From: CAXBBB01 sp963815505
GTDB taxonomy: Bacteria; Bacteroidota; Rhodothermia; Rhodothermales; BA12
Length of the DNA: 64,000 nucleotides
Assembly (NCBI GenBank): GCA_963815505.1
Contig: CAWFGU010000005.1
Span: 142,504 to 206,503 of the forward strand
Direction: 5' to 3'
Shown: positions 47,301 through 56,592 of the stretch, piece after piece
Position numbering within the stretch: the stretch's first letter is position 1
How the letters are laid out: the number at the start of each line of letters is the position of its first letter
The notes under the pieces: generated by a model
The model's database searches: none
What the model saw: the letters and a program-made list of their open reading frames with translations, nothing else
What the model was told of the DNA's origin: nothing
Made by a program: the position numbers and the translations under genes

Positions 47301-48095
47301 TAGCGGAACGTATCCCAGCGGTCCATCGGTGACGTGCGTCAGCGGAAACAGATGCTCGCTGGGTGGAAACACACCTGCGTGGCGCCCACTCGACTTGAGC
47401 GGATGGTGGCCGACGACGAGGATCTTGGTGTCGTCGTACTTGGAGAGCACATCCTCCATCTCGACGAGCATGTCTCCGTTGTCGCGCACGACGTATTCAC
47501 CCGTATCGCCTGTCGGACGCGTGTAAGGGTGCAGCCACCACTGCGTGTCGACGGCGACGAGCGTGATATCGTCGGTCAGTTCGATGGCGGTGGGTCCGGG
47601 GAAGCCGTTTGACGGCAGCCAACTGTCGCCTTTATCCAGCCCAGCTTCGACGTACTCCTCAGTTCGTCGCACATAGGCAGTTCCCTCGGGGCCGCTGTGC
47701 TGCCAGTCGTGGTTGCCCGGCACGAAGAAAACACGCCCCTCGTAGTCGTCAAACACGGCGATCTGCACGTCCAGCTTCTGCTCCATCCGTTCGCGGTCCG
47801 GGTGGCCGACCGGGGGCAATCCGTCGGGGTAGAGGTTGTCACCCAGGAAAACAGTGGCGCTGTTGACTCCGGCTCGGTCGACGCGTGCCTGGAGTAATGC
47901 GAGAACCGGATCGGTGCCGTCCGTTTTGGGTGTGCCGGTGTCGCCGATCAGCAAGACACGGTACGCTTCGGCAATCGTAGGCGCCGGTGGGGTGGGGTTG
48001 GGTTCTGCGTCGGGATGGACGTAGAAGTAGCCCGACGAGGCACATCCCGACATCAACGTCAGGACGAGCAGGGCGAGCGGTAGGCGAAAGCGCAT
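44312..48095 (-). CDS. metallophosphoesterase-barrel lipoprotein, frameshifted
   Basis: About 1260 residues when joined. The N-terminus MRFRLPLALLVLTLMSGC has a lipobox. A calcineurin-like phosphoesterase follows (VLLIGDTG, FLGDNLY, FVPGNHDW, VVGHHPLK, YAAGHEHNLQYY). Next is a central domain (about 400-720) with RSLRLQKPGTKRQFVLRSVDKFP and LLDLFMGDWDRHRDQWRWA, reminiscent of a kinase-like fold. The second frame adds GSGDDVFDVKDKV and a BamA/surface-antigen-like barrel (GFFGYGNDVR-type turns, GPLRGFRADRFAGRTSLYTNLEAR) ending TFGVGWHH. The frame changes near 46010; one base less joins GKIFE to MTVNGTRLDQRF. It is 17 bases downstream of ppk1. A phosphatase fixed to an outer-membrane barrel is inferred. 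Confidence 0.8.
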
Positions 48096-48112
48096 GGAAT
48101 GGTGCGTGGTGG

Positions 48113-51100
48113 TCAGCGCTGTGGAGCGAAGTGGACCAGCCGCGCGACGTTTCCGGCGGCTTCGGTCGTGATCAGGAGAGTTCCGTCGGGCAAAAAGGCC
48201 ATGCCTTCAGGCTGCGGTAGAAGATTCGTGGGGAGGATGGCGGCTCCGCGCAGCTCGCCCGACGGCTCGAACACGGCAAGGGCCGGGGGGCGTGAGGAGA
48301 GAACGTAAAGTGCTGCATCGGTGGGATGGTAGGCCAGAGCCGACGGTTTGAAGCCTGTGAGGTTGAACGCGCTCTGCAAACGAGATTCGAGGTCGCGCTC
48401 GTATCCGCCGCGCAGCAGCGCGCTGATGGCGTCGCGGTTGAGCAGGTACGCCGGATCGGCGGCGACCTTTCCTGTCTCCGAATCGAAGCGAAACAACGCT
48501 CGGACCCGCTCGCGCCCGTCACCGGGTTCTTCCTTGCACGCGATCAGCAGCGTCCGGGTGCCGGGAATAGGAGTCAGTCCCTCGGCATCGCATCCTTTCT
48601 TGAGGCGATTTTCGAACTTGGTGGTCGTCGTCTCGTCGGCCCGCCAGTCTTTGAGGCGGAATACGTCGCCATCGCTGCGGAGCACGTAGACCGAAGAGTC
48701 GAGTAGGGCCACGTCCTCGTAGTCGCCCCGATCGCCGAAGCGGCGCTCCCACACGAGGCGTCCCGTCTGGGCGTCGAGGCCGTAGAGCGTTCCCTTTTCG
48801 TCCTGGATCGCTCCCAGCACGTTGCCCTCCAGAAAGGTGATGCCCGAGATCTCGTCCAACTCTCTTTGCAGATCCAGCACGCGGGACGGAGCGGTCAAAT
48901 CGTACCGTGCCGGCCCGTCGAGTACGCCTCGCGATGAGTCCACAGCCGACGAATCGACAGTCAAGGAGTCGTCGGCGTCGGTTACCGGAACGGCGGCACT
49001 CCCGATCGAACCGCACTGCGATACCAGAAGCGGAAGGAAAAACAGTAGGGTCAAGCCAGCTATCAGGAGCAGTACGCCTCTCACGCTGCGCAGCCATTCG
49101 GGCAGCAAATCATCGAGAAATGCCGAGTTCGGACGCTTGTCGCTGGCTACGGCGATGGCGTTTGGGTACGAGTCGGGCACGGGTATTTTCTCGGGTTTGC
49201 GCTTTTTCTGGGGGCGGGGCGGGGCGGCAACGGCAGGCGGGGGAGGAGGCGCAGGCGTGTCGAGCGTCGGGGGACGCGGACCTTCGCTTTCTTCCGGGAC
49301 GGGTCGGACGACGGCTGTGTCGGGGTCGAGCCACGTGGTGGCGACGGGCGTTTCGCGAGGGGGCCACTCGACGAGCGGTTCCAGATCGGGCAGCGGATCG
49401 GCTCCCGCCAGGTGCCTATACCACGCGGATTGCATGTCGACGAGTGGCGCATCCGGAGCGGGGCGGACGAACCGGTTCTCGCCCGTATCGTCGAGTATGC
49501 GCGCCTTCTGGTTGTCGGCCCACTGCAGCTGGAGGAACGTCTGGATTTCGCGCCGCAGACTCGTGTCGAGGATGGGGAAGACGACTTCGACGCGCCGCGA
49601 CAGGTTGCGCCGCATCAGGTCGGCAGATCCCAGGTAGAGCAGCGGTTCGCCGCCGTTGTAAAACCAGTAGGAGCGCGTGTGCTCGAGGTAGCGCCCGACG
49701 ATCGAGCGCACTTCGATGGTGTCGCTCACGCCGGGGATGCCCGCGATCAGTCGGCATACGCCCCGCACCATCAGCCGGATGTGCACGCCTGCCTGGCTCG
49801 CCCGGTACAGCCGCTTGATCACCTTGGGGTCTTCGAGCGCGTTCATCTTGAAGTAGAGCGCCGCCGGTTCGCCTCTGCGCGCCCGTGCTATCTCGAGATC
49901 GATCAGCCCATAGATGCGTTTGCGTAAGAAGTTGGGCGCCACGAGCAGATGCTCGAACGGAGCCTTGGGCACCTGGTCTTCGAGTCCGGCGAATACGCCT
50001 TCGACTTCGCGCGTCAGGCGGCTGTCGGATGTGAACAGGACCATGTCGCCATAGATCTTGGCTGTCTTCTCGTTGAAATTGCCCGTCGAGAGGATGGCAT
50101 AGCGCCGCAGTCCGTCGAGCGGGGCATCGGGTTCGCGCCGGGCGATGAGCACCAACTTGGCGTGGACCTTGAGTTCGCACGACGTATAGAGCACGCGCAC
50201 GCCCGCTGCTTCGAGCCGCTCGGCCCACTCGAGGTTGTGCGCTTCGTCGAAGCGGGCTTTGAGTTCGACGACGACGCGGACCTGCTTGCCGCTCTCGGCC
50301 GCTCGCACCAGCGCGTGGCAGATGCCTGAGTCCTCGGCGACTCGGTACAGTGTCACGCCGATGCGCTGCACGTGGGGGTCGTCAGCTGCTGCGTCGAGCA
50401 GGTGCAGGACAGGCGCGTATTGCTGGTAGGGCAGGTGCAGCAGATGATCGCGCGTCTTGATCGCATCGAAGAGCGCGTCGCCCGTCAGTTGGAGATCCGG
50501 GTGCGGAAGCGGCGGCTGCGGCTCGAACGTGAGGCCCTGGGAGTCGGGCGGCTTGGGCAGCGAGAAGAAGTCGCTCAGGTTGTGGTGCCTGCCGCCGGGC
50601 ACCAAATCGTGCGCGTCGAAGCCGAACCGGAGCTGAACTCGTTGGAGCAACTCGGCGGGCATCGCGCGGTCGTAGAGCAGGCGCGCCGGAATGCCCTGGT
50701 CTCGTTTGTCCAATCCGCTCAGAATCGACTTGCGCAGGCGCTTCCCAAACTCGTCGCCCAGCGCTTCGTCTCGGCAGGCATCGATGTAGAGGTCGGCGTC
50801 CCGCGATACCTTGAGCGCGTACGCCCCGGACACTTCGGCGTCGGGAAAGACGAGGTCCAGCGCAGCCTGGAGTGCGTCTTCGACGTAGGCGATGCGCAAA
50901 CCGGGCCGATCGGGGTCCGATGGCAACTCGACCCATCGACCCAACTCGTCATCTGGAACGGAGACGATTCCGAGCGGCGGTCCCAGCGTCGGATCGGCTG
51001 CGGGGCCGTGCAACTCGGCGGCGAGGTAGAGCGCGTGGTGCGCCAGAAAGGGGGGGGGCGCATCCGGTTCGGTTAGGACGGCGGCTTCGATATGGGCATG

Positions 51101-51505
51101 TCCGTCGCGACGGTACCACGCCCGGCTCCACGCGATGTCAGCGTCGGTGAACTGCTCGAACGGAGTCAGGTGGACGCCTACCGCCTCCAGTCCGGGAAGC
51201 AGATCGTCTCTCAGCACGGCGCCCAGGCGCTCTTGTTGGGCCGTAATCTCCAGCCGTAGGCGCGTCAGCACCTCGGTGGGGTCGAAGTTGAGCTTGTCGC
51301 GCTTCTTTTTCTTGCTCCTCAGCGCATTGCGCAGGCCGGCCACGCGAACGCTGTAGAACTCGTCTAGGTTGGACGAAAAGATCGCCGCAAACGCTAGCCG
51401 TTCGTACAGCGGCAGATCGGCATTCTCGGCCTCTTGCAGCACGCGTCCGTTGAAATGTACCCAGCTGACTTCTCGATTGGCGAACGGATCATCGGATGCG
51501 GACAC
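48113..51505 (-). CDS. ppk1: polyphosphate kinase 1 fused to TM helix and SdiA-regulated/phytase-like propeller
   Basis: Residues 1-700 are a complete PPK1, which polymerises ATP gamma-phosphate into polyphosphate: NREVSWVHFNGRVLQEA, SNLDEFYSVRVAGLR, TSCELKVHAKLVLI with autophosphorylated His448, ILSTGNFNEKTAKIYGDM, the second catalytic His609 in GRYLEHTRSYWF, and LYLGSADLMRRNL. A Pro-rich linker (about 700-800, with PQKKRKPEK) leads to a single membrane helix (810-829). A C-terminal propeller of the SdiA-regulated type follows (866-1130) with LDEISGITF, DRGDYEDVAL, DAEGLTPI and QPEGMAFLPDGTLLITTEAAG. The start is GTG. There is no stop between the parts. The topology places PPK in the cytosol and the propeller outside, which is inference. 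Confidence 0.92.
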   Translation of the reverse strand: MSASDDPFANREVSWVHFNGRVLQEAENADLPLYERLAFAAIFSSNLDEFYSVRVAGLRNALRSKKKKRDKLNFDPTEVLTRLRLEITAQQERLGAVLRDDLLPGLEAVGVHLTPFEQFTDADIAWSRAWYRRDGHAHIEAAVLTEPDAPPPFLAHHALYLAAELHGPAADPTLGPPLGIVSVPDDELGRWVELPSDPDRPGLRIAYVEDALQAALDLVFPDAEVSGAYALKVSRDADLYIDACRDEALGDEFGKRLRKSILSGLDKRDQGIPARLLYDRAMPAELLQRVQLRFGFDAHDLVPGGRHHNLSDFFSLPKPPDSQGLTFEPQPPLPHPDLQLTGDALFDAIKTRDHLLHLPYQQYAPVLHLLDAAADDPHVQRIGVTLYRVAEDSGICHALVRAAESGKQVRVVVELKARFDEAHNLEWAERLEAAGVRVLYTSCELKVHAKLVLIARREPDAPLDGLRRYAILSTGNFNEKTAKIYGDMVLFTSDSRLTREVEGVFAGLEDQVPKAPFEHLLVAPNFLRKRIYGLIDLEIARARRGEPAALYFKMNALEDPKVIKRLYRASQAGVHIRLMVRGVCRLIAGIPGVSDTIEVRSIVGRYLEHTRSYWFYNGGEPLLYLGSADLMRRNLSRRVEVVFPILDTSLRREIQTFLQLQWADNQKARILDDTGENRFVRPAPDAPLVDMQSAWYRHLAGADPLPDLEPLVEWPPRETPVATTWLDPDTAVVRPVPEESEGPRPPTLDTPAPPPPPAVAAPPRPQKKRKPEKIPVPDSYPNAIAVASDKRPNSAFLDDLLPEWLRSVRGVLLLIAGLTLLFFLPLLVSQCGSIGSAAVPVTDADDSLTVDSSAVDSSRGVLDGPARYDLTAPSRVLDLQRELDEISGITFLEGNVLGAIQDEKGTLYGLDAQTGRLVWERRFGDRGDYEDVALLDSSVYVLRSDGDVFRLKDWRADETTTTKFENRLKKGCDAEGLTPIPGTRTLLIACKEEPGDGRERVRALFRFDSETGKVAADPAYLLNRDAISALLRGGYERDLESRLQSAFNLTGFKPSALAYHPTDAALYVLSSRPPALAVFEPSGELRGAAILPTNLLPQPEGMAFLPDGTLLITTEAAGNVARLVHFAPQR

Positions 51506-51554
51506 GGCTCAGGGGGCTGGGGAAACGGCAGGGCGAGGGCGCAATCTAGCCCAT

Positions 51555-52751
51555 TTAGAAGAGACGCGCGCGATAGCGCACAACGCCCGGCTCTCCCGAT
51601 CCTGCCTCCTGGGTCGTAGGCGTTACGAAATCGAGCCATGCCCGCCCGCCCGAGTAGAAGCGCACGTGTGCTATACCGACTTGCCCCAGCCCCCATGCCA
51701 GCGAACCGCCGCTGAGAACTGGGTCTTGCTTTGCCGCACATCCGGCGCCGCTGACGACGTAGTGTGACCCCTCGCTCGAGCCATGGTCGAAGTGCTGCAG
51801 CGCGTGCTCGTGCCCTGTCGCGTAGATCGTGCGCGGATGCGCCTGAGTTGGAGGGAGCGTGGCACCGGCCAGTGCGCGGTAGCGTGGATGGTTCAGATCC
51901 TGAAGGGTCTGTCCCCAGCGATTGTACCACGCCAGCGCCAGCGAGCCCAGGCCCGGCAGCGGCACGTACGCCCACGGCTCGACCTCGGTCAGCGGATAGA
52001 CGTGCGAGCGCAGCGGGAAGTAGCCGCCGTGTGGGCCGTTGGTGTACATCGGATGGTGCGATGCGACGACGACGACCTGATCCGATAGCCGATCCATCAC
52101 GTCCCCAAACGCTGACGCGAACGCCGCCATCGAGTCGGACCTCTCGGGCGACGGGCGAGCGTCCTCGTACAACCACCACGCCGTGTCGAGGCTGACCAAC
52201 ACGACGCCTTCGGCTAGCGTATCCAGGTGGATCGGCGGCGCTTCGGGACGGACGGGGAAGGCGCCCGGAAATGTGGAGTCGATCAGGGCGGCCTGCCGCT
52301 TGGCTCGCGTCGAGCCGCCGGGGACGCCATGCCCCCAGTCGTGGTTGCCTGGGACGAAGCGCAGGCGCCCCGCGTACCCTTGGAGCGAGTCGAGCTGCTG
52401 CACGATTCGCCGCCTCGCTTCGGGATAATCCGGATCGGATGGCTCGGGCAGGCCATACTGGTAGAGGTTGTCGCCCAGGAAGACCGTCGTCGACTGCTCG
52501 CCATACCGCATCGCATAGGCACGGAGGACGCTCAGGATGGGCTCGCCGGATGCCTCGGGCTTGCCCGTGTCGCCGATCAGCAGCAGGTGGTGAACCGGCT
52601 GCTCGTCCGGCAGTGACGCAATCGCCTCGCCCGCCCGCGCGCCGACGGGGGCCACTGACGGCGGCAGGGCGGCGTAGATCAGGAACGCGACGACGACCGT
52701 CCCCGCGACGTATTTCCACCAGAGCAGTCGCGCGCTCCTCTCGCTAGCCAT
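51555..52751 (-). CDS. membrane-anchored metallophosphoesterase
   Basis: A 398-residue calcineurin-like phosphoesterase with an N-terminal membrane anchor (WWKYVAGTVVVAFLIYAAL). Metal motifs appear in order: LLIGDTGKPE, VFLGDNLYQYG, FVPGNHDWG, VVVASHHPMY, YATGHEHALQHF. It shares with the phosphoesterase part of the barrel lipoprotein an uncommon segment YVPLPG(I/L)GSLAL and a similar layout, so the two are paralogues. Its start overlaps the last eight bases of the GAF gene, and ppk1 starts 49 bases after its stop. The likely site of action is the periplasm; the natural phosphoester is unknown, though polyphosphate or nucleotides would fit the context. Confidence 0.87.
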   Translation of the reverse strand: MASERSARLLWWKYVAGTVVVAFLIYAALPPSVAPVGARAGEAIASLPDEQPVHHLLLIGDTGKPEASGEPILSVLRAYAMRYGEQSTTVFLGDNLYQYGLPEPSDPDYPEARRRIVQQLDSLQGYAGRLRFVPGNHDWGHGVPGGSTRAKRQAALIDSTFPGAFPVRPEAPPIHLDTLAEGVVLVSLDTAWWLYEDARPSPERSDSMAAFASAFGDVMDRLSDQVVVVASHHPMYTNGPHGGYFPLRSHVYPLTEVEPWAYVPLPGLGSLALAWYNRWGQTLQDLNHPRYRALAGATLPPTQAHPRTIYATGHEHALQHFDHGSSEGSHYVVSGAGCAAKQDPVLSGGSLAWGLGQVGIAHVRFYSGGRAWLDFVTPTTQEAGSGEPGVVRYRARLF

Positions 52752-55185
52752 CGAGTTCGACCAGTTCCGGGTTGGGTTTTGCTTCCAGTTTGGCCTCTGG
52801 CGCAATCGTCACGCGCAAGGCTTTCAAGCCTTTGACGCCTTGCAAGTCTTCCAAATCGACGCGTTCGACTTCGCCTTCGATCATGCCGCGCGCGCGCAGA
52901 AAGAGCACAAAATCGGCATACTCGGTTACCTCGTTATCGGCCGCGTAGACAATGGCGATCTTGCCCGGCTGCGTCAACCGGCCCAAGTTCTCGCCGCTCG
53001 CATCGACGACATTAGCCTTGTCGATTCGCTTCTTCATGATCTCGTAGCGGTTGTTGTACGCTCCGTCCACGTCGAAGCGCCGCTCGTCGCTGCGAAAGCG
53101 TATGGTGACGGGCGTCGGCTGCACCAGAATTAGATGCGCCATGTCGAGCGGGAGCGACATGTAGGGGCGGATTCGGTCGAGTCGGTGCTGGATCTCGACG
53201 GCCGTCGTGAGCTGCCACAGGCGCAGGCTCCGCAGCGCCATCGGGGGCATCGTGCCGTTTTCCATCAGCGCCTCGCCCACGTACATCGAGTACTCTACGC
53301 CGTCGGTCTTGAACTTCTCGAAGTAGTGGGGCAGGCGCGGTTGCATGCGCGCCTGCTCCTCGTCCAGCAGACCCGAAACCGAGTCGATCATGCGCGTCAT
53401 GTTGCGCTCGAACTGCTTGCGCGCCTTGTAGACGATCTGGAGCGTGTCGTCGAGGGCAGCGCGGTACACGTCTGCTGCCCTAGCGGCTTCCTTATTGGCT
53501 TGGGCGAAGGCGGGCAGGTGCGGCTCGAAGTGGTCGCGCAGGAAGTAGAGGACGCGGTTTTCCTCGTCCGCCGACAGTCCGTCATCTACGTCTCGGATCT
53601 GGTGATCGATGCGGAACGTGAGTTCGTCCATCGCGGGCATCGTACTCGTCTGGCTCGCCGCCGTGCTGACGGCACGTGCCAGCTTGAGCTGCTCAATCAG
53701 GTCCTGCTGGATCGTCGCGTTGCGGTGCGACGACGAGCCGCGGATGTCGGACTGCCCGAACAAGCCGTAGACGTTCTTGAACAGGATCGGCTCGTCGACC
53801 TGGGACCGAATGCGCGACCAGTCCTGCGGCCCGCTCTCGGCGGCGTCGAGCATCCGCCGCGCCGCCCGGCGAAACCGCCACTCGACCACCGGATGGATGG
53901 CCGTAAACTGCCGCTTCATTATGGCCTGCAGGCGGTCCTCTTCGGCGTCGAGGGTCCGTTTGACGGCCAGAGCCACCACACTCACGACTTCCGACAGGCG
54001 CGTCTCGTCGATCCGGTCGAGCACCTGGGGCTGCTGCGATGCCAGTTCCATCAGCCCGATCATCTGCCCTTGGAACCGGAGCGGTGTCAGAATGAGGCTG
54101 CGGTAGCCTCGCCGGGCCAGTTGCCGGTCAAACGTATGCGTGTCCTCGCCCATGCTCTGCTCGTCGCCGGGCAGGTCGATGCGGAGCGAGGCATCGTCTG
54201 TGAGCGATAGGCCCTCGTAGAGCGAGCCGGACGCGCCTCCCAAAACCGGGCTCACTTCGCCGTCGAGCAGTAGGCTGCGCCCGATAGGCGTGACCTCGCG
54301 TACGTAAGAGCCGCGCGCTCCCGACCTGCGGTGCCCAAACCAGCCGCTTTCGCTGATTGCTCCTCGTTCGGTGTCGAGTATGAACGACAGGAACCCCACG
54401 TCGAGCGACGCCACTCCAAAAAGCGTTCGCAGCGTCTTGGTGATGTGCTTGAGCGAGGCGTCCGTCGTGAGCGCGTCGGGCTTGAGCAGCAGGCGGCTCA
54501 GCCGCGAAGTTGCCTGAGACACCGTCACGTCGACCGCGCGCACGACGGTTACGCCTCTGAGCCGGAACGCATCGTCGGGCAGAGTGCGCTGCCAAAGCGC
54601 AAGATCGCTGCTGTCGCGTTCGAGCGAGCGCAGGATCTGAGGGTTGAGGTCTAGGTCGCGCGTCTGCTCGACCGAAAGAAACGCCGTTTCGAAGTGCAGC
54701 TGCACGTGGCGCGTCAGGCCGGTGTCGCGGCTGGTATAGGTGAGGATCGGTGTCTCGTTTATGCCCGTGTGGACGCCCGTACACGCTTCGAGCACGTGAC
54801 TGTACGCCAGCAGCGTGCGCTCGGCCAGCAGCGGCGATTTGTCGCGCACTGGTCCGGGCACGAGTGCATCGAAGTGCGGTGTCGCCCCCAGCGGAAGCAA
54901 TCCGAACGGATCCGTAATCGCGACGGCCGCGCCGCTCTGCCCCGACACGAGAACCAGGTCGAGCAGCAGCCGGTGGATGTCCTCGTCCGACTTCTCGCCG
55001 CGTGCCACCTGCATCAGTGTCTCCTCGTCGCCCGTTTGTTCGATCAACACATCGCGGACGACGCCCGGCAAGACGGATCGGTGTGGCTTGAGCGCGTGTT
55101 GAGCCAGCACTTCGAGCGAGAGCACGTGCTCGAACGGAAGCGATTCGGCAGTTGGAGCGTCGGGGAAAGTCGGTCGTTGCGACAC
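52744..55185 (-). CDS. large GAF-domain protein, first gene of polyphosphate cluster
   Basis: A soluble, 813-residue cytoplasmic protein starting with GTG. A GAF-like segment around 330-415 ends with YRSLILTPLRFQGQMIGLMELASQQPQVLD and a helix TRLSEVVSVVALAVKRTLD. The N-terminal third has no recognised motif. The C-terminal half is mainly helical, and its final ~130 residues (PLDMAHLILVQPTPVTIRFRSDERRFDVDGAYNNRYEIMKKRIDKA) are well formed but unfamiliar. No kinase, cyclase or output domain is visible, so it may sense a small ligand and act on partners. It is translationally linked to the phosphoesterase by an eight-base overlap. Confidence 0.75.
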   Translation of the reverse strand: MSQRPTFPDAPTAESLPFEHVLSLEVLAQHALKPHRSVLPGVVRDVLIEQTGDEETLMQVARGEKSDEDIHRLLLDLVLVSGQSGAAVAITDPFGLLPLGATPHFDALVPGPVRDKSPLLAERTLLAYSHVLEACTGVHTGINETPILTYTSRDTGLTRHVQLHFETAFLSVEQTRDLDLNPQILRSLERDSSDLALWQRTLPDDAFRLRGVTVVRAVDVTVSQATSRLSRLLLKPDALTTDASLKHITKTLRTLFGVASLDVGFLSFILDTERGAISESGWFGHRRSGARGSYVREVTPIGRSLLLDGEVSPVLGGASGSLYEGLSLTDDASLRIDLPGDEQSMGEDTHTFDRQLARRGYRSLILTPLRFQGQMIGLMELASQQPQVLDRIDETRLSEVVSVVALAVKRTLDAEEDRLQAIMKRQFTAIHPVVEWRFRRAARRMLDAAESGPQDWSRIRSQVDEPILFKNVYGLFGQSDIRGSSSHRNATIQQDLIEQLKLARAVSTAASQTSTMPAMDELTFRIDHQIRDVDDGLSADEENRVLYFLRDHFEPHLPAFAQANKEAARAADVYRAALDDTLQIVYKARKQFERNMTRMIDSVSGLLDEEQARMQPRLPHYFEKFKTDGVEYSMYVGEALMENGTMPPMALRSLRLWQLTTAVEIQHRLDRIRPYMSLPLDMAHLILVQPTPVTIRFRSDERRFDVDGAYNNRYEIMKKRIDKANVVDASGENLGRLTQPGKIAIVYAADNEVTEYADFVLFLRARGMIEGEVERVDLEDLQGVKGLKALRVTIAPEAKLEAKPNPELVELDG

Positions 55186-55375
55186 GCAGTAGGGGGTAGA
55201 ACGGGGACCTCAGTTTACGGCCTCGCAGCGCGCTTTGATTCTGTTCGAACGATGCCTCGCTTGCTGCCTTAGCTCGCTCAATGCGTGAAGTTGCGCGCAA
55301 ACCGAATCGGTCTCGCGGCTGTCGTTGACTAGCGCGTCGCGTCGCGGTATCTTAGCCGTCCGCCACCGCTATCCC

Positions 55376-55448
<73 letters not shown>

Positions 55449-55460
55449 CAACACAAAGCA

Positions 55461-55501
55461 AGCAAAAGCCTCTGAGTCGTTGAGCCTCAGAGGCTTTTGC
55501 T
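55461..55501. terminator. bidirectional terminator between tRNA-Phe and L,D-transpeptidase gene
   Basis: AGCAAAAGCCTCTGAG (55461-55476) pairs perfectly with CTCAGAGGCTTTTGCT (55486-55501): a 16-bp stem with a 9-base loop. The A/T-rich outer ends provide a TTTT run on both strands. Confidence 0.8.
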
Positions 55502-55537
55502 GTTGTAGACGTGGGAGAGCGCATGGTTGACGAACTG

Positions 55538-56503
55538 TTAGCGCGAACTGGTCCGTGCTCGGACGCGGTCCCACTGGACCTGCTGAGAGGTGCCCGGCTC
55601 CACGTCGTACGGATCGCTGGGTAGGTCCATGCGCTTGAGAATGGGGTAGCGGCGGCGGTACGTGAACGGGTGCGGGTTGCCGTCTGGGTCGTCGCCGAGG
55701 ACCAAGACCATCGTGCCCTGCTCGCGGATGCGCGTGCCGATGGAGCCGAAATTGTCGCCTCGGCTGGTCCGCCACGTATCGGCCCAGTCGTAGATCCACC
55801 GGGCGTCGGCGTCGATCAGCCGCACGCAGCCGTGGCTGGCAGGGCCGCCCGTCGGGAAGGCGTACTGGTGGATGTGGATACCGCGATCCTGGTGGAAATT
55901 GAGCACCCAGTACATCTCCCACGGCTCATCGTCAGAAGGGCTGAGCGACGAGACGCGGTAGGGTTCGCGCCAGTTGAAGTTGAACCTGCCGTTGGGCGTC
56001 GGCGACTCCTTGGCTCCGGTATTGACGGGTCCCCAGCGCGTCAGTACGCCGTTTTCGTAGGCAGCGAACGCCTGAATCTCTTTGTGGAGGATGAATAATT
56101 TGTCCAAGCCCCGCGCACCGACGTAGTAGCGAGGAAAGGGTGAGTAGGCCCGGAAGTCGAGATTCCAGTCGGTCGGTGCGACGATGGTGTCTCCGATCTC
56201 GAACTCGCTCATGAGGCGCCGGTTGAGCAGCTCGACCACGAGGGAGCGCTTCTTGCCCAACTGCGCGTCGCCGTCGCCGATGGTCGAGTAAAAGATGTTG
56301 CGCGCCATCACGTTGTTGTCGCTCCGGTGGCGCAAGATGAAATAGTCGTAGTAGACATCCGGCAGATCGTCGATATTCTCCGCGCGAATGTCCATCAATT
56401 CTTGCAGAGCGTCCTGATCGTAGAACGATCCGTTCTGAGCCTGAGCCGCCCCAATGGGGAGCGCAAGCGCCAGGAGAAGCAGTAGGGCGGTAATCCGAGT
56501 CAT
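55538..56503 (-). CDS. L,D-transpeptidase (YkuD family)
   Basis: Periplasmic enzyme forming 3-3 peptidoglycan cross-links or attaching proteins to the wall. The 321-residue protein has a signal peptide (MTRITALLLLLALALPIGAAQAQ), a helical spacer, and a short stretch EIGDTIVAP recalling a LysM-like element. The YkuD catalytic domain (about 135-300) has VNTGAKESPTPNGRF, IHIHQYAFPTGG and the active-site motif SHGCVRL (His224, Cys226, Arg228). It ends 37 bases before the shared terminator. Confidence 0.92.
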   Translation of the reverse strand: MTRITALLLLLALALPIGAAQAQNGSFYDQDALQELMDIRAENIDDLPDVYYDYFILRHRSDNNVMARNIFYSTIGDGDAQLGKKRSLVVELLNRRLMSEFEIGDTIVAPTDWNLDFRAYSPFPRYYVGARGLDKLFILHKEIQAFAAYENGVLTRWGPVNTGAKESPTPNGRFNFNWREPYRVSSLSPSDDEPWEMYWVLNFHQDRGIHIHQYAFPTGGPASHGCVRLIDADARWIYDWADTWRTSRGDNFGSIGTRIREQGTMVLVLGDDPDGNPHPFTYRRRYPILKRMDLPSDPYDVEPGTSQQVQWDRVRARTSSR

Positions 56504-56592
56504 GAACGACCTCGTAAGGCGTTGAGAATGCGTGGCGTAGTGCTAGACTACCCAAAAATCGCTCCATCGGTTTCTCTGCCGCGTGTGTACCA

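Noticed and set aside
53134..54210. A 358-codon plus-strand frame opposite the GAF protein
   Set aside because: Arg/Val/His-rich antisense composition and no family similarity.
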